Shown here: positions 24,817 through 32,919 of the stretch, one piece after another | Layout: every line of letters starts with the position of its first letter | How positions within the stretch are numbered: position 1 is the stretch's first letter | NCBI GenBank assembly: GCA_002841495.1 | Contig: PGZV01000021.1 | Coordinates: 1-64,000, forward strand | Direction of reading: 5' to 3' | Length of the DNA: 64,000 nt | From: Firmicutes bacterium HGW-Firmicutes-2 | GTDB lineage: Bacteria > Bacillota > Clostridia > Lachnospirales > Vallitaleaceae | Made by a program: the position numbers and the translations under genes | The notes under the pieces: model-generated | What the model saw: only the letters and a program-made list of their open reading frames with translations | Database searches by the model: none | Told to the model about the DNA's origin: nothing

Positions 24817-26244
24817 ATGTATGAAGTTATAATGATGCTTTATCTGGCGATGCTTGTGATGTACTTTGTATATGCCAAGCGACTATTAGAAGAAGAAACA
24901 TCAGACCTTCTTTATATTTTAGGCGCTCCTATTATAAAGCGTCTGTCCTTTGATAAGGTAAAAAGCTTACTAACAGGCCAAGAGTTAGAAAAACTCAGTA
25001 AGATCTACCGTCCAAAGTATTATGAACAAGGTGTATATTATTATCAAGGCAACCGAATAGGTTTAATACTACTAATACTATCTCTAGGCGGTTTTTTTGC
25101 CCTAGTTATCGGTAATGATTACGAAGCCTCAAGAGAGATGAACCCAATTATTGAACGACCTTCTTACGATCAAAATCCGGTTGTTTATGATCTGAATTTC
25201 AAAATAGAAGATGATGAAAGCTTGATCGGTCGTTTACCGATTAGAGTCGAACCTAAGTTTCCTGAAAGAGAAGTCGCAATTGAGCGATTAAAAGCCAACT
25301 TTTCTGAGTTGGAGCCTATGATGTTAAAAGGCATGAGTCCAAGCAATGTCCATGAGGATCTGTTTCTTCCTAAGAAACCATTTGGTGAAGAAATTACATT
25401 ACGTTACACCTCACTTACAACTGACTATCTAAGTCACGAAGGCGTATTGAAAAGAGATGCTATGGAGAGGGGAACATCTTATGACGTCTCATTATTGGTG
25501 GATTTAGGGCTTGGCGAAGTGTCAATGTCTTATGTCTATGATTTTCGTATACGACTTAAGGAAATGAGTGGAAAAGATTTCGCAGATGCCATTGAAGACT
25601 ATGTGATCAAAACAGATGACAGAATTGTTCTACCGGACACAATCGGTGAAAGTGGGATCCCGATACGCTGGTCAACTCAAGAAGTAGGTGTCTCTGGGTA
25701 TCGAATTTTTTTAGTGGCAGTATTAATAGCAATATTATCCTATGTTCTAAAAAAAGAAGAATTGGACAAAGCGCTTGTTTCTAGGAAAGATGAAATTTTA
25801 CACGATTTCCCTACTGTGGTGAATAAATTGACAATGTTGATTAATGCCGGCATGACCTTCAGTAACGCATGGCAAAAAATCGTTATGGATCATCAGATAA
25901 ACAAGCTTTCTAAAGGGATACTTTATGAAGAGATGATGTTGGCAAGTCATGACATTAAGAATGGTATACCTGAGATTGAGGCTTTGGAAAGCTTTGGAAA
26001 AAGAACACAATGTAAAGAGATTATTAGATTTGTAGCAATCATTACTCAAAATTTGAAACGAGGCAGTCAGTCCATGACCATAGCTCTAAAACAACTTAGT
26101 GGAGAAGCATGGACGATTAGAACAACAACAGCACGAAGATTAGGCGAGAAGGCAAGTACCAAATTGTTACTGCCTATGGGCATTAGTTTGATTACAGTAC
26201 TTATCATAGTTATGGTACCAACATTCATGGCTATGAAATTATAG
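24817..26244 (+). CDS. TadC-like membrane protein with large extracytoplasmic insertion
   Basis: This is a 475-residue protein. The C-terminal third has a T2SF domain (FPTVVNKLTMLINAGMTFSNAW, then RFVAIITQNLKRGS) and a final hydrophobic helix, as in TadC. The N-terminal part has a helix at 4-22 and another near 84-104. A hydrophilic stretch of about 190 residues (about 105-295) and then another helix (about 297-312) follow. Typical TadC is about 300 residues, so the insertion is unusual. It probably lies outside the membrane and has no recognised domain. Confidence 0.8.
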   Translation: MYEVIMMLYLAMLVMYFVYAKRLLEEETSDLLYILGAPIIKRLSFDKVKSLLTGQELEKLSKIYRPKYYEQGVYYYQGNRIGLILLILSLGGFFALVIGNDYEASREMNPIIERPSYDQNPVVYDLNFKIEDDESLIGRLPIRVEPKFPEREVAIERLKANFSELEPMMLKGMSPSNVHEDLFLPKKPFGEEITLRYTSLTTDYLSHEGVLKRDAMERGTSYDVSLLVDLGLGEVSMSYVYDFRIRLKEMSGKDFADAIEDYVIKTDDRIVLPDTIGESGIPIRWSTQEVGVSGYRIFLVAVLIAILSYVLKKEELDKALVSRKDEILHDFPTVVNKLTMLINAGMTFSNAWQKIVMDHQINKLSKGILYEEMMLASHDIKNGIPEIEALESFGKRTQCKEIIRFVAIITQNLKRGSQSMTIALKQLSGEAWTIRTTTARRLGEKASTKLLLPMGISLITVLIIVMVPTFMAMKL

Positions 26245-26253
26245 GAGGGTGTT

Positions 26254-26454
26254 ATGCGTAAATTATATTTTGGAGGATTTTGGATAAGGAATAAGATGAT
26301 AAATGCTATTAAGGATGAGAGTGGTATGGGCGTTATTGAGATTGCCATTATCATTCTTGTATTAATAGCTATTGCTTTCTTGTTTAGGGAAAAGATCATG
26401 CAACTGGTGAATGAACTGTTGGATCAAATGAATGTTGACGGGTTAAGCTCGTAA
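26254..26454 (+). CDS. Flp-like pilin / pseudopilin
   Basis: This small protein, 66 residues from ATG 26254, has an alternative ATG at 26296 giving 52 residues (AAGGA site 5 nt upstream). The stretch DESGMGVIEIAIIILVLIAI is a class III pilin signature: a Gly before the hydrophobic helix and Glu at position +5-like. A charged tail follows. It is the likely structural or minor subunit of the Tad pilus. No prepilin peptidase gene is present in the window, so processing must be by an enzyme encoded elsewhere. Confidence 0.75.
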   Translation: MRKLYFGGFWIRNKMINAIKDESGMGVIEIAIIILVLIAIAFLFREKIMQLVNELLDQMNVDGLSS

Positions 26455-26494
26455 ATCATCATGAAGATTGGATTAAAGAAATGAGGGTGAGTCA

Positions 26495-27016
26495 TTGATA
26501 GAAATCTATCCATTGGAAAAGTGTATCTACTATCAAATAAAAATGTGTCAACATAATCAAATATCAAGTCTGATACCCTTTGATTATAGTTATGAAGACG
26601 ATGATGTAAAGATTTACTGGAAACTTAAAGGTTTTGAGGCACTTCACAAAAAAGAAAAACATACCCATCTGTCCAAAATAGAAATGGAAAAATTATTGTT
26701 AAATCTTAAAAAAGTGCTGACAGACTGTATGGACTATATGCTTGAACCATGTCAATTGAAGCTGGAATGGGATGCTATTTATGTTGATCAAAATAATGAT
26801 TATAGGTTCATATATTTACCGGTACGAAAAGATGAAGAAACAGATATAGCAAAAGAACTAAAAGCGTTTTTTAGTCAATTACAACCATATATTAATCTAA
26901 GTGATGAAGAGGTAATGATCAAGATGCATCGGCTGAGATTAGGACTTGAAACTGAGGATTTTAACTTGGATACTTATATTAACGAGGTGCTGTCTGTAAG
27001 CATAGGTTCACTATGA
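26495..27016 (+). CDS. DUF6382-like protein without FHA domain
   Basis: This 173-residue cytoplasmic protein begins at TTG 26495 behind GAGGGTGA. The sequence (IEIYPLEKCIYYQIKM, IYVDQNNDYRFIYLPV) resembles the DUF6382 N-terminal domain often fused to FHA domains in Clostridial tad loci. Here the C-terminal FHA part is missing, and the gene ends in ATGA overlap with the next gene. Its function is unknown, and its position suggests a pilus-linked role. Confidence 0.6.
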   Translation: MIEIYPLEKCIYYQIKMCQHNQISSLIPFDYSYEDDDVKIYWKLKGFEALHKKEKHTHLSKIEMEKLLLNLKKVLTDCMDYMLEPCQLKLEWDAIYVDQNNDYRFIYLPVRKDEETDIAKELKAFFSQLQPYINLSDEEVMIKMHRLRLGLETEDFNLDTYINEVLSVSIGSL

Positions 27017-27753
27017 GGATGACTTTAAGCAAATATAGATCAGCAATCATGCTATTTTTTGTGATGCTCGTTTATATTTTGGTAATCAACGGCCTACCAT
27101 TTGGACAAGGGGAAGGTAAGCTCGTCTTATACAAAAGTATGGATAAAATCATGGAAGCAGGTCCTTATCACTTTGAAGGAGATGGTATTCTTATTTTGCA
27201 GAATCAAAATATGCCAACGATTCATGATGGGTTGTCTATTTATTTCGGTTTAGATGGGTATATGGACTTTGAGAAAAAAGACCATGAAATACGAATATCA
27301 TTAAAAGATGCTTTTGGATATGAGGACATACCTCTCGGTAGTTATCGAGGGATGGGAGACACACACCAAATCTTCTCAGAAATAGGTGTTAGAGAAACAA
27401 TCGATATACATCCGTTTTTTGTTCAAGACCCATCTACTAAAGCGACAAGAGACCGGTTATGGCAAAGTGTTCAAAAGGATGTAGAAGTCAGTCGTTCTTG
27501 GATCACAGATACTCAAAATGGATATAACCCTATTAAGCGAGAAGTTACCACTATCGAAATGGATTTAGGTGTCTTGTTGACACAGGGTATGATTGAAGAA
27601 TTAAGTTCTTTACTCAGGGTACCACTTAAGATAGATTCGGCTCTATTAAGTTATCATACAGACCGAAGCGGTACCCCCCTTGCACTGAATCTTGATATCA
27701 ATACCCAGCAAATAGATTTAGAAATCTTTATAGAAATAAGTAAGCTCATGTAG
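27013..27753 (+). CDS. Unknown membrane-anchored protein of the tad locus
   Basis: This 246-residue protein has a basic start and one N-terminal hydrophobic helix (about 11-27), then an exported hydrophilic domain. No family was recognised. The start overlaps the preceding stop (ATGA). It occupies the place where other loci encode TadE/TadF-type proteins, but lacks their Glu-bearing pilin-like motif. It may be an accessory surface or anchoring component. Confidence 0.6.
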   Translation: MRMTLSKYRSAIMLFFVMLVYILVINGLPFGQGEGKLVLYKSMDKIMEAGPYHFEGDGILILQNQNMPTIHDGLSIYFGLDGYMDFEKKDHEIRISLKDAFGYEDIPLGSYRGMGDTHQIFSEIGVRETIDIHPFFVQDPSTKATRDRLWQSVQKDVEVSRSWITDTQNGYNPIKREVTTIEMDLGVLLTQGMIEELSSLLRVPLKIDSALLSYHTDRSGTPLALNLDINTQQIDLEIFIEISKLM

Positions 27754-27821
27754 TGACTAAAGTCATCTATATAAATGACCTAGGATACTACCAAGTAAGC
27801 AATTTGACCTGTAATATAATA

Positions 27822-27905
27822 GGTAAGTCGGGAAAAATCCGAACTATAAAAATACAAACTCGCAAGATAATGATTTATAGAAGACAAACGAGGTTTGTAA
27901 AGGGT
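27822..27905. other. Structured 3' region or leader of unknown class
   Basis: The 300-nt gap 27754-28056 has no ORF with a ribosome site. It contains AGTCGG/CCGAACT with one bulge (around 27826-27846). A second helix joins ACAAACTCG (about 27854-27862) to CGAGGTTTGT (about 27889-27898), with one bulged G and a purine-rich loop. A clear hairpin at 27916-27941 follows. The order (two helices, then terminator) resembles an attenuated RNA, but no known riboswitch was matched. Confidence 0.3.
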
Positions 27906-27915
27906 GCATGGGAGA

Positions 27916-27960
27916 AATAGACGTGAGCAATCACGTCTATTATTATGCGCTTTTATATTT
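27916..27960 (+). terminator. Terminator after the tad-like operon
   Basis: AATAGACGTGA and TCACGTCTATT form a perfect 11-bp stem with a GCAA loop (27916-27941). A T-rich tract begins about 10 nt later, so the terminator is not classical. Confidence 0.5.
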
Positions 27961-28001
27961 TAACCATATTTAATATTTTAAACTTACGGATTGTTAAAAT
28001 A

Positions 28002-28030
28002 TTGTCTTTTCAAGAGGATTATGGTTTAAT
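28002..28030 (+). promoter_or_regulatory. Probable promoter of the kinase-regulator-kinase genes
   Basis: TTGTCT (28002-28007), a 17-bp spacer and TTTAAT (28025-28030) lie downstream of the 27916-27941 hairpin and 27 bp before the start codon. Confidence 0.45.
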
Positions 28031-28056
28031 AATTATAGGGCAAGGGGGTAGACACA

Positions 28057-29427
28057 ATGGAAGATCTTTATCTTTATAAAAATACATGGATTACTTTTGC
28101 ATTGATTTTTTCTGCTGCTTATATGATTGTTCTTGGTATCGTCATAAGGGTTAAGAGCCAAGGTGGTGCTATCGTAAGATGGTTTTTGTGCATCGTCTTT
28201 GTCATGTGGCTATGGACAACCTTTTATATTTTTGAACGTGTGGCTCCAAGTGTCAGTATTAGGTGGCTTATTTGTTGTGTTGAGTATGTGGCGATATGTT
28301 ATCTAGGCTTTTTTGCGTATATGTTTTCCAGATCTTACCGAGGCTTGAAAGCGCCTAGTAAATTAAAGGTCATCGCTTTGTTAAGCCCACCAACTTTCTT
28401 CTATCTAAGTGTATTGACCAATCCATTACATTATCAATTTTATAGAAGCTTTACAGTCCATACAGAGGTATATGGTCCTCTTTGTTGGGCTTTAATCTAT
28501 GTAACCTTGTTATATTATTTGGGCGGTGTTTATCATTTTATAAGAAAATCAAGGTACCGATCTATATATAGAAAACGACAAATGCTTTATTTTTCAGCGG
28601 CAATCATAGTACCAATTATCATACATATATTGAATACATTAAAGATTATAGATTTGGACTTTAATATATCCTTAGTGGTCATGCCCTATTCACTTTTTTT
28701 AATTACGATATCGGTTCTAAAACACAAGTTTTTAGATATTCTACCCCATGCCTTGTTGGATGTTGTTGAATTTATTGATGATGGCTTTATGGTTATTAAT
28801 GTGGATAATCATTTAGAAGACTACAATGCCTTGTTTTTCAATCGTTTTATTGACATGAACCACTGTGAGAAAATAGAAGATGTAATCGATGTTTTCGCCG
28901 GAATTGTAGAGCATTCAGAAGATCTAGATAACCTAATTGTTGCATTAAAAGTGGGAAAAAATGATCATATAAGTGGTGAAATAGCATTCAAGAAAAAGCT
29001 GTCCGATACCTATTTGAATATTCAATATACAACGAATGCGATCAATGATCTTTATGGATCTAAGATTGCCACCATTATCACTTTTCACGATATTACAGAA
29101 ATTCAGAGTTTATATTTAGCCCTTGAGAATAAAAAAGATGAATTAATGCAGGCAAAAAATAGATTAGAAGACCATATTGCTTCAATACATCAACTAACCA
29201 TAGAACAAGAGCGTAACAAGCTTATGTCTGAGGTACATGATACACTGGGTCATTCAATGACAGAAGTATTGGCACTTCTTGAAAAATGCGATTTAATACT
29301 TGATCAAAATCAAGACCTCATCCAATTTGAAGCGGTACTTGAAGAAACCATAGAAAGAGCTAGAAAAGGTCTTGCAGAAATCCGTATAGCCGTTACAAGA
29401 TTCAAAAAAATGGGGGTAGAGATATGA
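28057..29427 (+). CDS. 7TM sensor histidine kinase-like protein lacking the ATPase domain
   Basis: This 456-residue protein starts at ATG behind AAGGGGG. Seven hydrophobic helices (about 10-225; histidine kinase 7TM family) are followed by a PAS-like domain (about 235-355), a coiled coil and a HisKA_3 dimerisation region with acceptor His394 (SEVHDTLGHSM). Only 62 residues follow the His, and none of the N, G1 or G2 boxes of an ATPase domain is present. The end is clean: its stop overlaps the regulator start (ATGA), so this is not an obvious frameshift. It could be phosphorylated in trans, perhaps by the kinase at 30087, or act as a phosphatase or decoy. Confidence 0.82.
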   Translation: MEDLYLYKNTWITFALIFSAAYMIVLGIVIRVKSQGGAIVRWFLCIVFVMWLWTTFYIFERVAPSVSIRWLICCVEYVAICYLGFFAYMFSRSYRGLKAPSKLKVIALLSPPTFFYLSVLTNPLHYQFYRSFTVHTEVYGPLCWALIYVTLLYYLGGVYHFIRKSRYRSIYRKRQMLYFSAAIIVPIIIHILNTLKIIDLDFNISLVVMPYSLFLITISVLKHKFLDILPHALLDVVEFIDDGFMVINVDNHLEDYNALFFNRFIDMNHCEKIEDVIDVFAGIVEHSEDLDNLIVALKVGKNDHISGEIAFKKKLSDTYLNIQYTTNAINDLYGSKIATIITFHDITEIQSLYLALENKKDELMQAKNRLEDHIASIHQLTIEQERNKLMSEVHDTLGHSMTEVLALLEKCDLILDQNQDLIQFEAVLEETIERARKGLAEIRIAVTRFKKMGVEI

Positions 29428-30074
29428 TAAAAGTCATGTGCGTAGATGATCAGCTATTATTAAAAGAAACCATGATCTACATGCTTAAACAGGATCCGGA
29501 TATTGAGGCGATTGATGGGGGTAATGATGGGTATGAAGCCTTAAATATATGTGAAAACTATCGACCGCATGTTATTTTAATGGACCTAAGAATGCCGAGG
29601 CTTGGTGGAATAGAGACGACAACAAAGATTAAAGCTCTGTACCCATCCATTAAGATTATCATTTTGACGACCTTTGAAGATCAAAAAAGCATTTTTGATT
29701 CAATAGAACATGGCGCGGACGGTTATATTGTAAAAGATATTAAACCGGAGGAGCTTGTATTGGCTGTAAAAAGCGTTTATCATAATCTCTATGTGATGCA
29801 CAAAAATGTGGTCAATATCGTCAAAGAAGAAATTATAGATGTGCATATAAAGGAGAAAGACCAGCAAGATACATTAAAAAACTACGACTTGACACCAATG
29901 GAGATTAAGATTATAAAACTAATGGTCGATGGGAAAAGCAACAAAGAGATTGCATACAGTCTAAAATTCACAGAAGGTACTGTTAAGAATAAAGTGTCAA
30001 AGATATTGAGCAAGCTGGGGCTCAAAGATAGGACTCAAATCGCAGTCTTTGCTATTAAGCATAATCTAACTTAG
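29424..30074 (+). CDS. NarL/LuxR-family response regulator
   Basis: This DNA-binding regulator has 216 residues. The receiver domain has the acidic pair in CVDDQLL, the phospho-acceptor Asp in VILMDLRMPRLGG and Lys in YIVKDIKPEE. A C-terminal LuxR helix-turn-helix (about 150-215) contains KIIKLMVDGKSNKEIAYSL and VSKILSKLGLKDRTQ. It lies between two kinase-like genes and is probably their common partner. Confidence 0.93.
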   Translation: MIKVMCVDDQLLLKETMIYMLKQDPDIEAIDGGNDGYEALNICENYRPHVILMDLRMPRLGGIETTTKIKALYPSIKIIILTTFEDQKSIFDSIEHGADGYIVKDIKPEELVLAVKSVYHNLYVMHKNVVNIVKEEIIDVHIKEKDQQDTLKNYDLTPMEIKIIKLMVDGKSNKEIAYSLKFTEGTVKNKVSKILSKLGLKDRTQIAVFAIKHNLT

Positions 30075-30086
30075 GGGAATGAGAAC

Positions 30087-31814
30087 ATGAGCCATGAGAT
30101 TTTCTATGCAACATTTTTTTATACCTTATCAGCGTTTATATCCATTGCAATCAACGCAACTTTTTACTTAAAAGCAAGAAAAAGCAACCTATTGTTCATG
30201 TTCTTAAAAGCTCAGGGACTGATGATTCTTTGGCTTCTTGCTAAAGTTGTGACAAAGACTGTAGCAAGCAATGAAGATGCATGGATATGGGTGGTTATCC
30301 AGTATATCGGTGTTTGCTATTTTGGCACTGTTTTTTTTGAGTTCACGTATTATTATAAAAAATTTAGATTGCCATCTAGACTTATAAGAATCCTAATATA
30401 TGGCATACCAACTATTAACTTTATGATGGTGCTAACCAATAACTACCATTATCTTTTTTTTACATCGGTCACCATCTATCAGAACAATTATGGATTTTGG
30501 TTCTATATCCATACAGCCTTTAGCTACATCATGGTAGCCTGTTCTTATTATCTACTGATTCGTATACTCATGGATCGTAAAGACGAGGTGTCATGGATAC
30601 AAAGTGTACTATTTAATTTTGGCTTACTGTTACCCATCGTTGCTAATATTATTCATGTTTTCAGATTGATAAAAATTGGATTTGATATCACGCCGATCAT
30701 GTTTAATATTACTTTGGTGATTTTTGGGTACGTTGCATATCGATACCGGTTTTTGGATATAAAAATGGTAACAAGATCGATGATTCTTGGGAATATACAT
30801 GAAGGTATTATTATTATGGATAATAACCGAAGAATTGTTGAGAAAAATAACATTATTGAAGATATAACCCAAAGTCATGAAAAGCTTAAACTGATTGAAA
30901 CTATCGACGATTTTATTGAAATTGTACGACCTAAAATAGAAGATTTTGAAAATCTACATGAAGGCATAAGCAGGTGTCTGGATAACAATGACAACAGATT
31001 TACAACCGAATTTAGAATGTTGGTTCAGAACCAATGGCATTGCTACATTCTCAAACTTGAAAAAATCATAGATCATTCAAAAGATACCATTGGTTATGTC
31101 TTTAGAATCATCGACATCACCAAATATAAAGCATTGCTTATGAGCTTAGAGGCTAAAAATAATGACCTTCTAGTGGTAAACAGGCAGCTTTCAGATCATC
31201 TTAATATCACGAAGCAATTGGCAATTGCAAAAGAAAGAAACAGAATATCTAAGGAAGTACATGACATTTTAGGTCACTCCGTTACCTTAGTTATCTCACT
31301 CCTTGAAAGTTGCAAATACAACATTGGAAATAACAAAGATTTCCTTAAAGAAAAAACCACACAAAGCAAAGCCATTATCAGAGGTGGATTTTTAGAACTC
31401 AAAAAATCTATGAAAAGCCAGTCAAAGGACATCATGGATATGAATAGTTTGATTGATGATTTGGAGCGGCTCATTGATGATTATGAAAAATCAGGGGTAA
31501 ATGTTGATTTTTATTATAAGCGTGCAGACCTTCAACTACCCATGCAAGTGTATGACGGCTTGTATAGAATATGTCAGGAAGCGCTAACCAATGCTTTAAA
31601 ACATGGGCATGCAAAAAATATAACCATTCGTATTAAATATATAGCCAGAAAAATGGACTTAGTTATTATTGATGATGGAACAGGATCTCATCAAGTGGTT
31701 AAGGGCAATGGGTTAAAAGGCATGGAAACACGGGTAGCTGAATTATCAGGATTTTTATCTTTCGGTTCACCTGATGGTCAGGGCTTCAATATTCATGCAG
31801 TTTTACCGATATAA
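30087..31814 (+). CDS. 7TM sensor histidine kinase (HisKA_3 type), complete
   Basis: This 575-residue kinase has the same architecture as the protein at 28057: a 7TM sensor region (about 8-225), a PAS-like domain (about 230-350), a coiled coil, and the HisKA_3 acceptor motif KEVHDILGHSVT. Unlike its neighbour it retains an ATPase domain with the N box ICQEALTNALKHGHA, IDDGTG and GNGLKGMETRV. It is likely the active phosphodonor of the locus and probably arose by duplication with the upstream gene. Confidence 0.92.
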   Translation: MSHEIFYATFFYTLSAFISIAINATFYLKARKSNLLFMFLKAQGLMILWLLAKVVTKTVASNEDAWIWVVIQYIGVCYFGTVFFEFTYYYKKFRLPSRLIRILIYGIPTINFMMVLTNNYHYLFFTSVTIYQNNYGFWFYIHTAFSYIMVACSYYLLIRILMDRKDEVSWIQSVLFNFGLLLPIVANIIHVFRLIKIGFDITPIMFNITLVIFGYVAYRYRFLDIKMVTRSMILGNIHEGIIIMDNNRRIVEKNNIIEDITQSHEKLKLIETIDDFIEIVRPKIEDFENLHEGISRCLDNNDNRFTTEFRMLVQNQWHCYILKLEKIIDHSKDTIGYVFRIIDITKYKALLMSLEAKNNDLLVVNRQLSDHLNITKQLAIAKERNRISKEVHDILGHSVTLVISLLESCKYNIGNNKDFLKEKTTQSKAIIRGGFLELKKSMKSQSKDIMDMNSLIDDLERLIDDYEKSGVNVDFYYKRADLQLPMQVYDGLYRICQEALTNALKHGHAKNITIRIKYIARKMDLVIIDDGTGSHQVVKGNGLKGMETRVAELSGFLSFGSPDGQGFNIHAVLPI

Positions 31815-31896
31815 TAGTATGCATGCGGTTAATAATACCATAAAGGAATATAAGGCATTAAGCCTAGTATAAGTAAATAGTACTAGTTTCTTACGG

Positions 31897-31925
31897 TTGT
31901 ACTACCATCTTATCTGTACTATAAT
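31897..31925 (+). promoter_or_regulatory. Sigma-A promoter before the 32023 gene
   Basis: TTGTAC (31897-31902), a 17-bp spacer and a perfect TATAAT (31920-31925). Confidence 0.75.
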
Positions 31926-31930
31926 TTAAA

Positions 31931-32000
31931 TAGGCAAAATGGGAATCTATTCCAGTACACAAAGCATGGCTTACTTGCTGATGTAGGATCTGGATTGACG
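31931..32000 (+). promoter_or_regulatory. Candidate degenerate c-di-GMP-I-like leader
   Basis: The leader begins AGGCAAAA, then has GGAA/TTCC capped by TCTA, then ACACAAAGC (GEMM-I consensus is near ACGCAAAGC), then GGATTGACG (consensus near GGTTGCCG). The order and spacing recall the c-di-GMP-I riboswitch, and an HD-GYP phosphodiesterase gene lies downstream. Several consensus positions differ and the first helix is poorly paired, so this is a weak candidate only. Confidence 0.25.
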
Positions 32001-32022
32001 TTGATTGAGTTAGGGGAGAAAT

Positions 32023-32652
32023 ATGAATATAGAATCTATAGAAAAATATCTACAAAAAGTTCAATCAGTTCTCGGCTGTAAGATTACTTTAGATCAAGAG
32101 GATAAAATAAGTGAGATCCATATTGTATCTGACCTTAGACGTAGTCCTAAGCAAATCCTTCGTGATATTGAAGCCATCATGATTTCCGAATTTGATATAA
32201 ATATTGATTACAAAAAAGTATCCATCGCTCAAATACAGAGCGGTTCTCTTAAGTTGGATCAAGATCCGAGACTCAAGCTTAAGTTAATAGAGTACAACAA
32301 CAACGGTTCGAATGTAACGGTTAAAGTTGCTTTGGAAAAGCAAGGTGAAGTTTACGAAAGTGAATTATTAGGTGTTCACACAGCCAATAATTTTAAAAGA
32401 TTGATTGGTGCGGTGGTACTTAAGGCGGTTGAGAAGTATTGTGACGCCATCGATGTATTTGTTTTTGAAGATGTAAAAAAAGTGCACTTAGCCAACATGG
32501 AGGTTATGGTTGTAGCGATGACCTCTGTTTTTAACGGCACTGAAGAGATATTCACAGGCACGGCCAAGATTCAAAATGATAGCAATGAAGCCATTGCTAG
32601 AGCCACCCTAGATGCAGTTAACCGTCATGTTTTGCATCTGGATATAATTTAA
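32023..32652 (+). CDS. Conserved hypothetical protein
   Basis: This 209-residue soluble protein was not assigned to a named family. An N-terminal part (about 1-65, with HIVSDLRRSPKQILRDIE) resembles a small alpha/beta module, and a C-terminal part (about 80-209) ends EAIARATLDAVNRHVLHLDII. It has no signal peptide or membrane helix. It is first in a group with a short peptide gene, an HD-GYP protein and DUF5317, and such neighbourhoods are familiar in Clostridia. A GGGGAG site precedes the ATG. Confidence 0.7.
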   Translation: MNIESIEKYLQKVQSVLGCKITLDQEDKISEIHIVSDLRRSPKQILRDIEAIMISEFDINIDYKKVSIAQIQSGSLKLDQDPRLKLKLIEYNNNGSNVTVKVALEKQGEVYESELLGVHTANNFKRLIGAVVLKAVEKYCDAIDVFVFEDVKKVHLANMEVMVVAMTSVFNGTEEIFTGTAKIQNDSNEAIARATLDAVNRHVLHLDII

Positions 32653-32702
32653 TTATTAGCCGACTAAACCATACAGCAACAACTTTTTTATATAGAGGAG
32701 CG

Positions 32703-32763
32703 GAATATAGCCTGCTATTCATAGTGGATATAGCAGAGAACATAAAAATGGAGGCTATATTTC
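32703..32763 (+). promoter_or_regulatory. Nested hairpin covering the ribosome site of the small peptide gene
   Basis: AATATAGCC (32704-32712) pairs with GGCTATATT (32753-32761), taking up the last two G of the GGAGG site at 32750-32754 and most of the spacer to the ATG. Inside, TGCTAT (32713-32718) pairs with ATAGCA (32730-32735). Translation of the peptide could be gated by ligand, temperature or ribosome traffic. Confidence 0.5.
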
Positions 32764-32764
32764 A

Positions 32765-32857
32765 ATGAAAAATATAAAAGTTAAAGCAATGGCTACTATC
32801 GTTAGTTTAGTATCATTCCTACTTGCATCAGGTGCACTTTGGAGCGTGACTAAATAA
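32765..32857 (+). CDS. Small hydrophobic peptide, 30 residues
   Basis: The ORF begins MKNIKVKAMATIVSLVSFLL and ends with Ala-Leu-Trp-Ser-Val-Thr-Lys. A lysine-rich head and one hydrophobic span resemble a signal-like or membrane peptide. The GGAGG site is 10 nt upstream. It lacks the Cys expected of AgrD-type autoinducers. Possible roles are a membrane-associated regulator of the adjacent HD-GYP protein, an exported signal, or a toxin-like peptide. All of these are inference. Confidence 0.6.
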   Translation: MKNIKVKAMATIVSLVSFLLASGALWSVTK

Positions 32858-32919
32858 TACAGTACAGCAAATGAATTAATAATGGGTTTAGTCGGCTCTT
32901 AATAGTATTGGAGGCAATA

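Larger units (their letters stand above)
32658..32897. repeat. 13-bp perfect inverted repeat enclosing a small peptide gene
   Basis: AGCCGACTAAACC (32658-32670) is repeated inverted and without mismatch as GGTTTAGTCGGCT (32885-32897). Between them lie a ribosome-site hairpin and the 30-codon ORF at 32765. In RNA the two arms could close a long-range stem around the ORF. As DNA they could be the ends of a tiny mobile cassette, although no target duplication was noticed. Confidence 0.7.
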
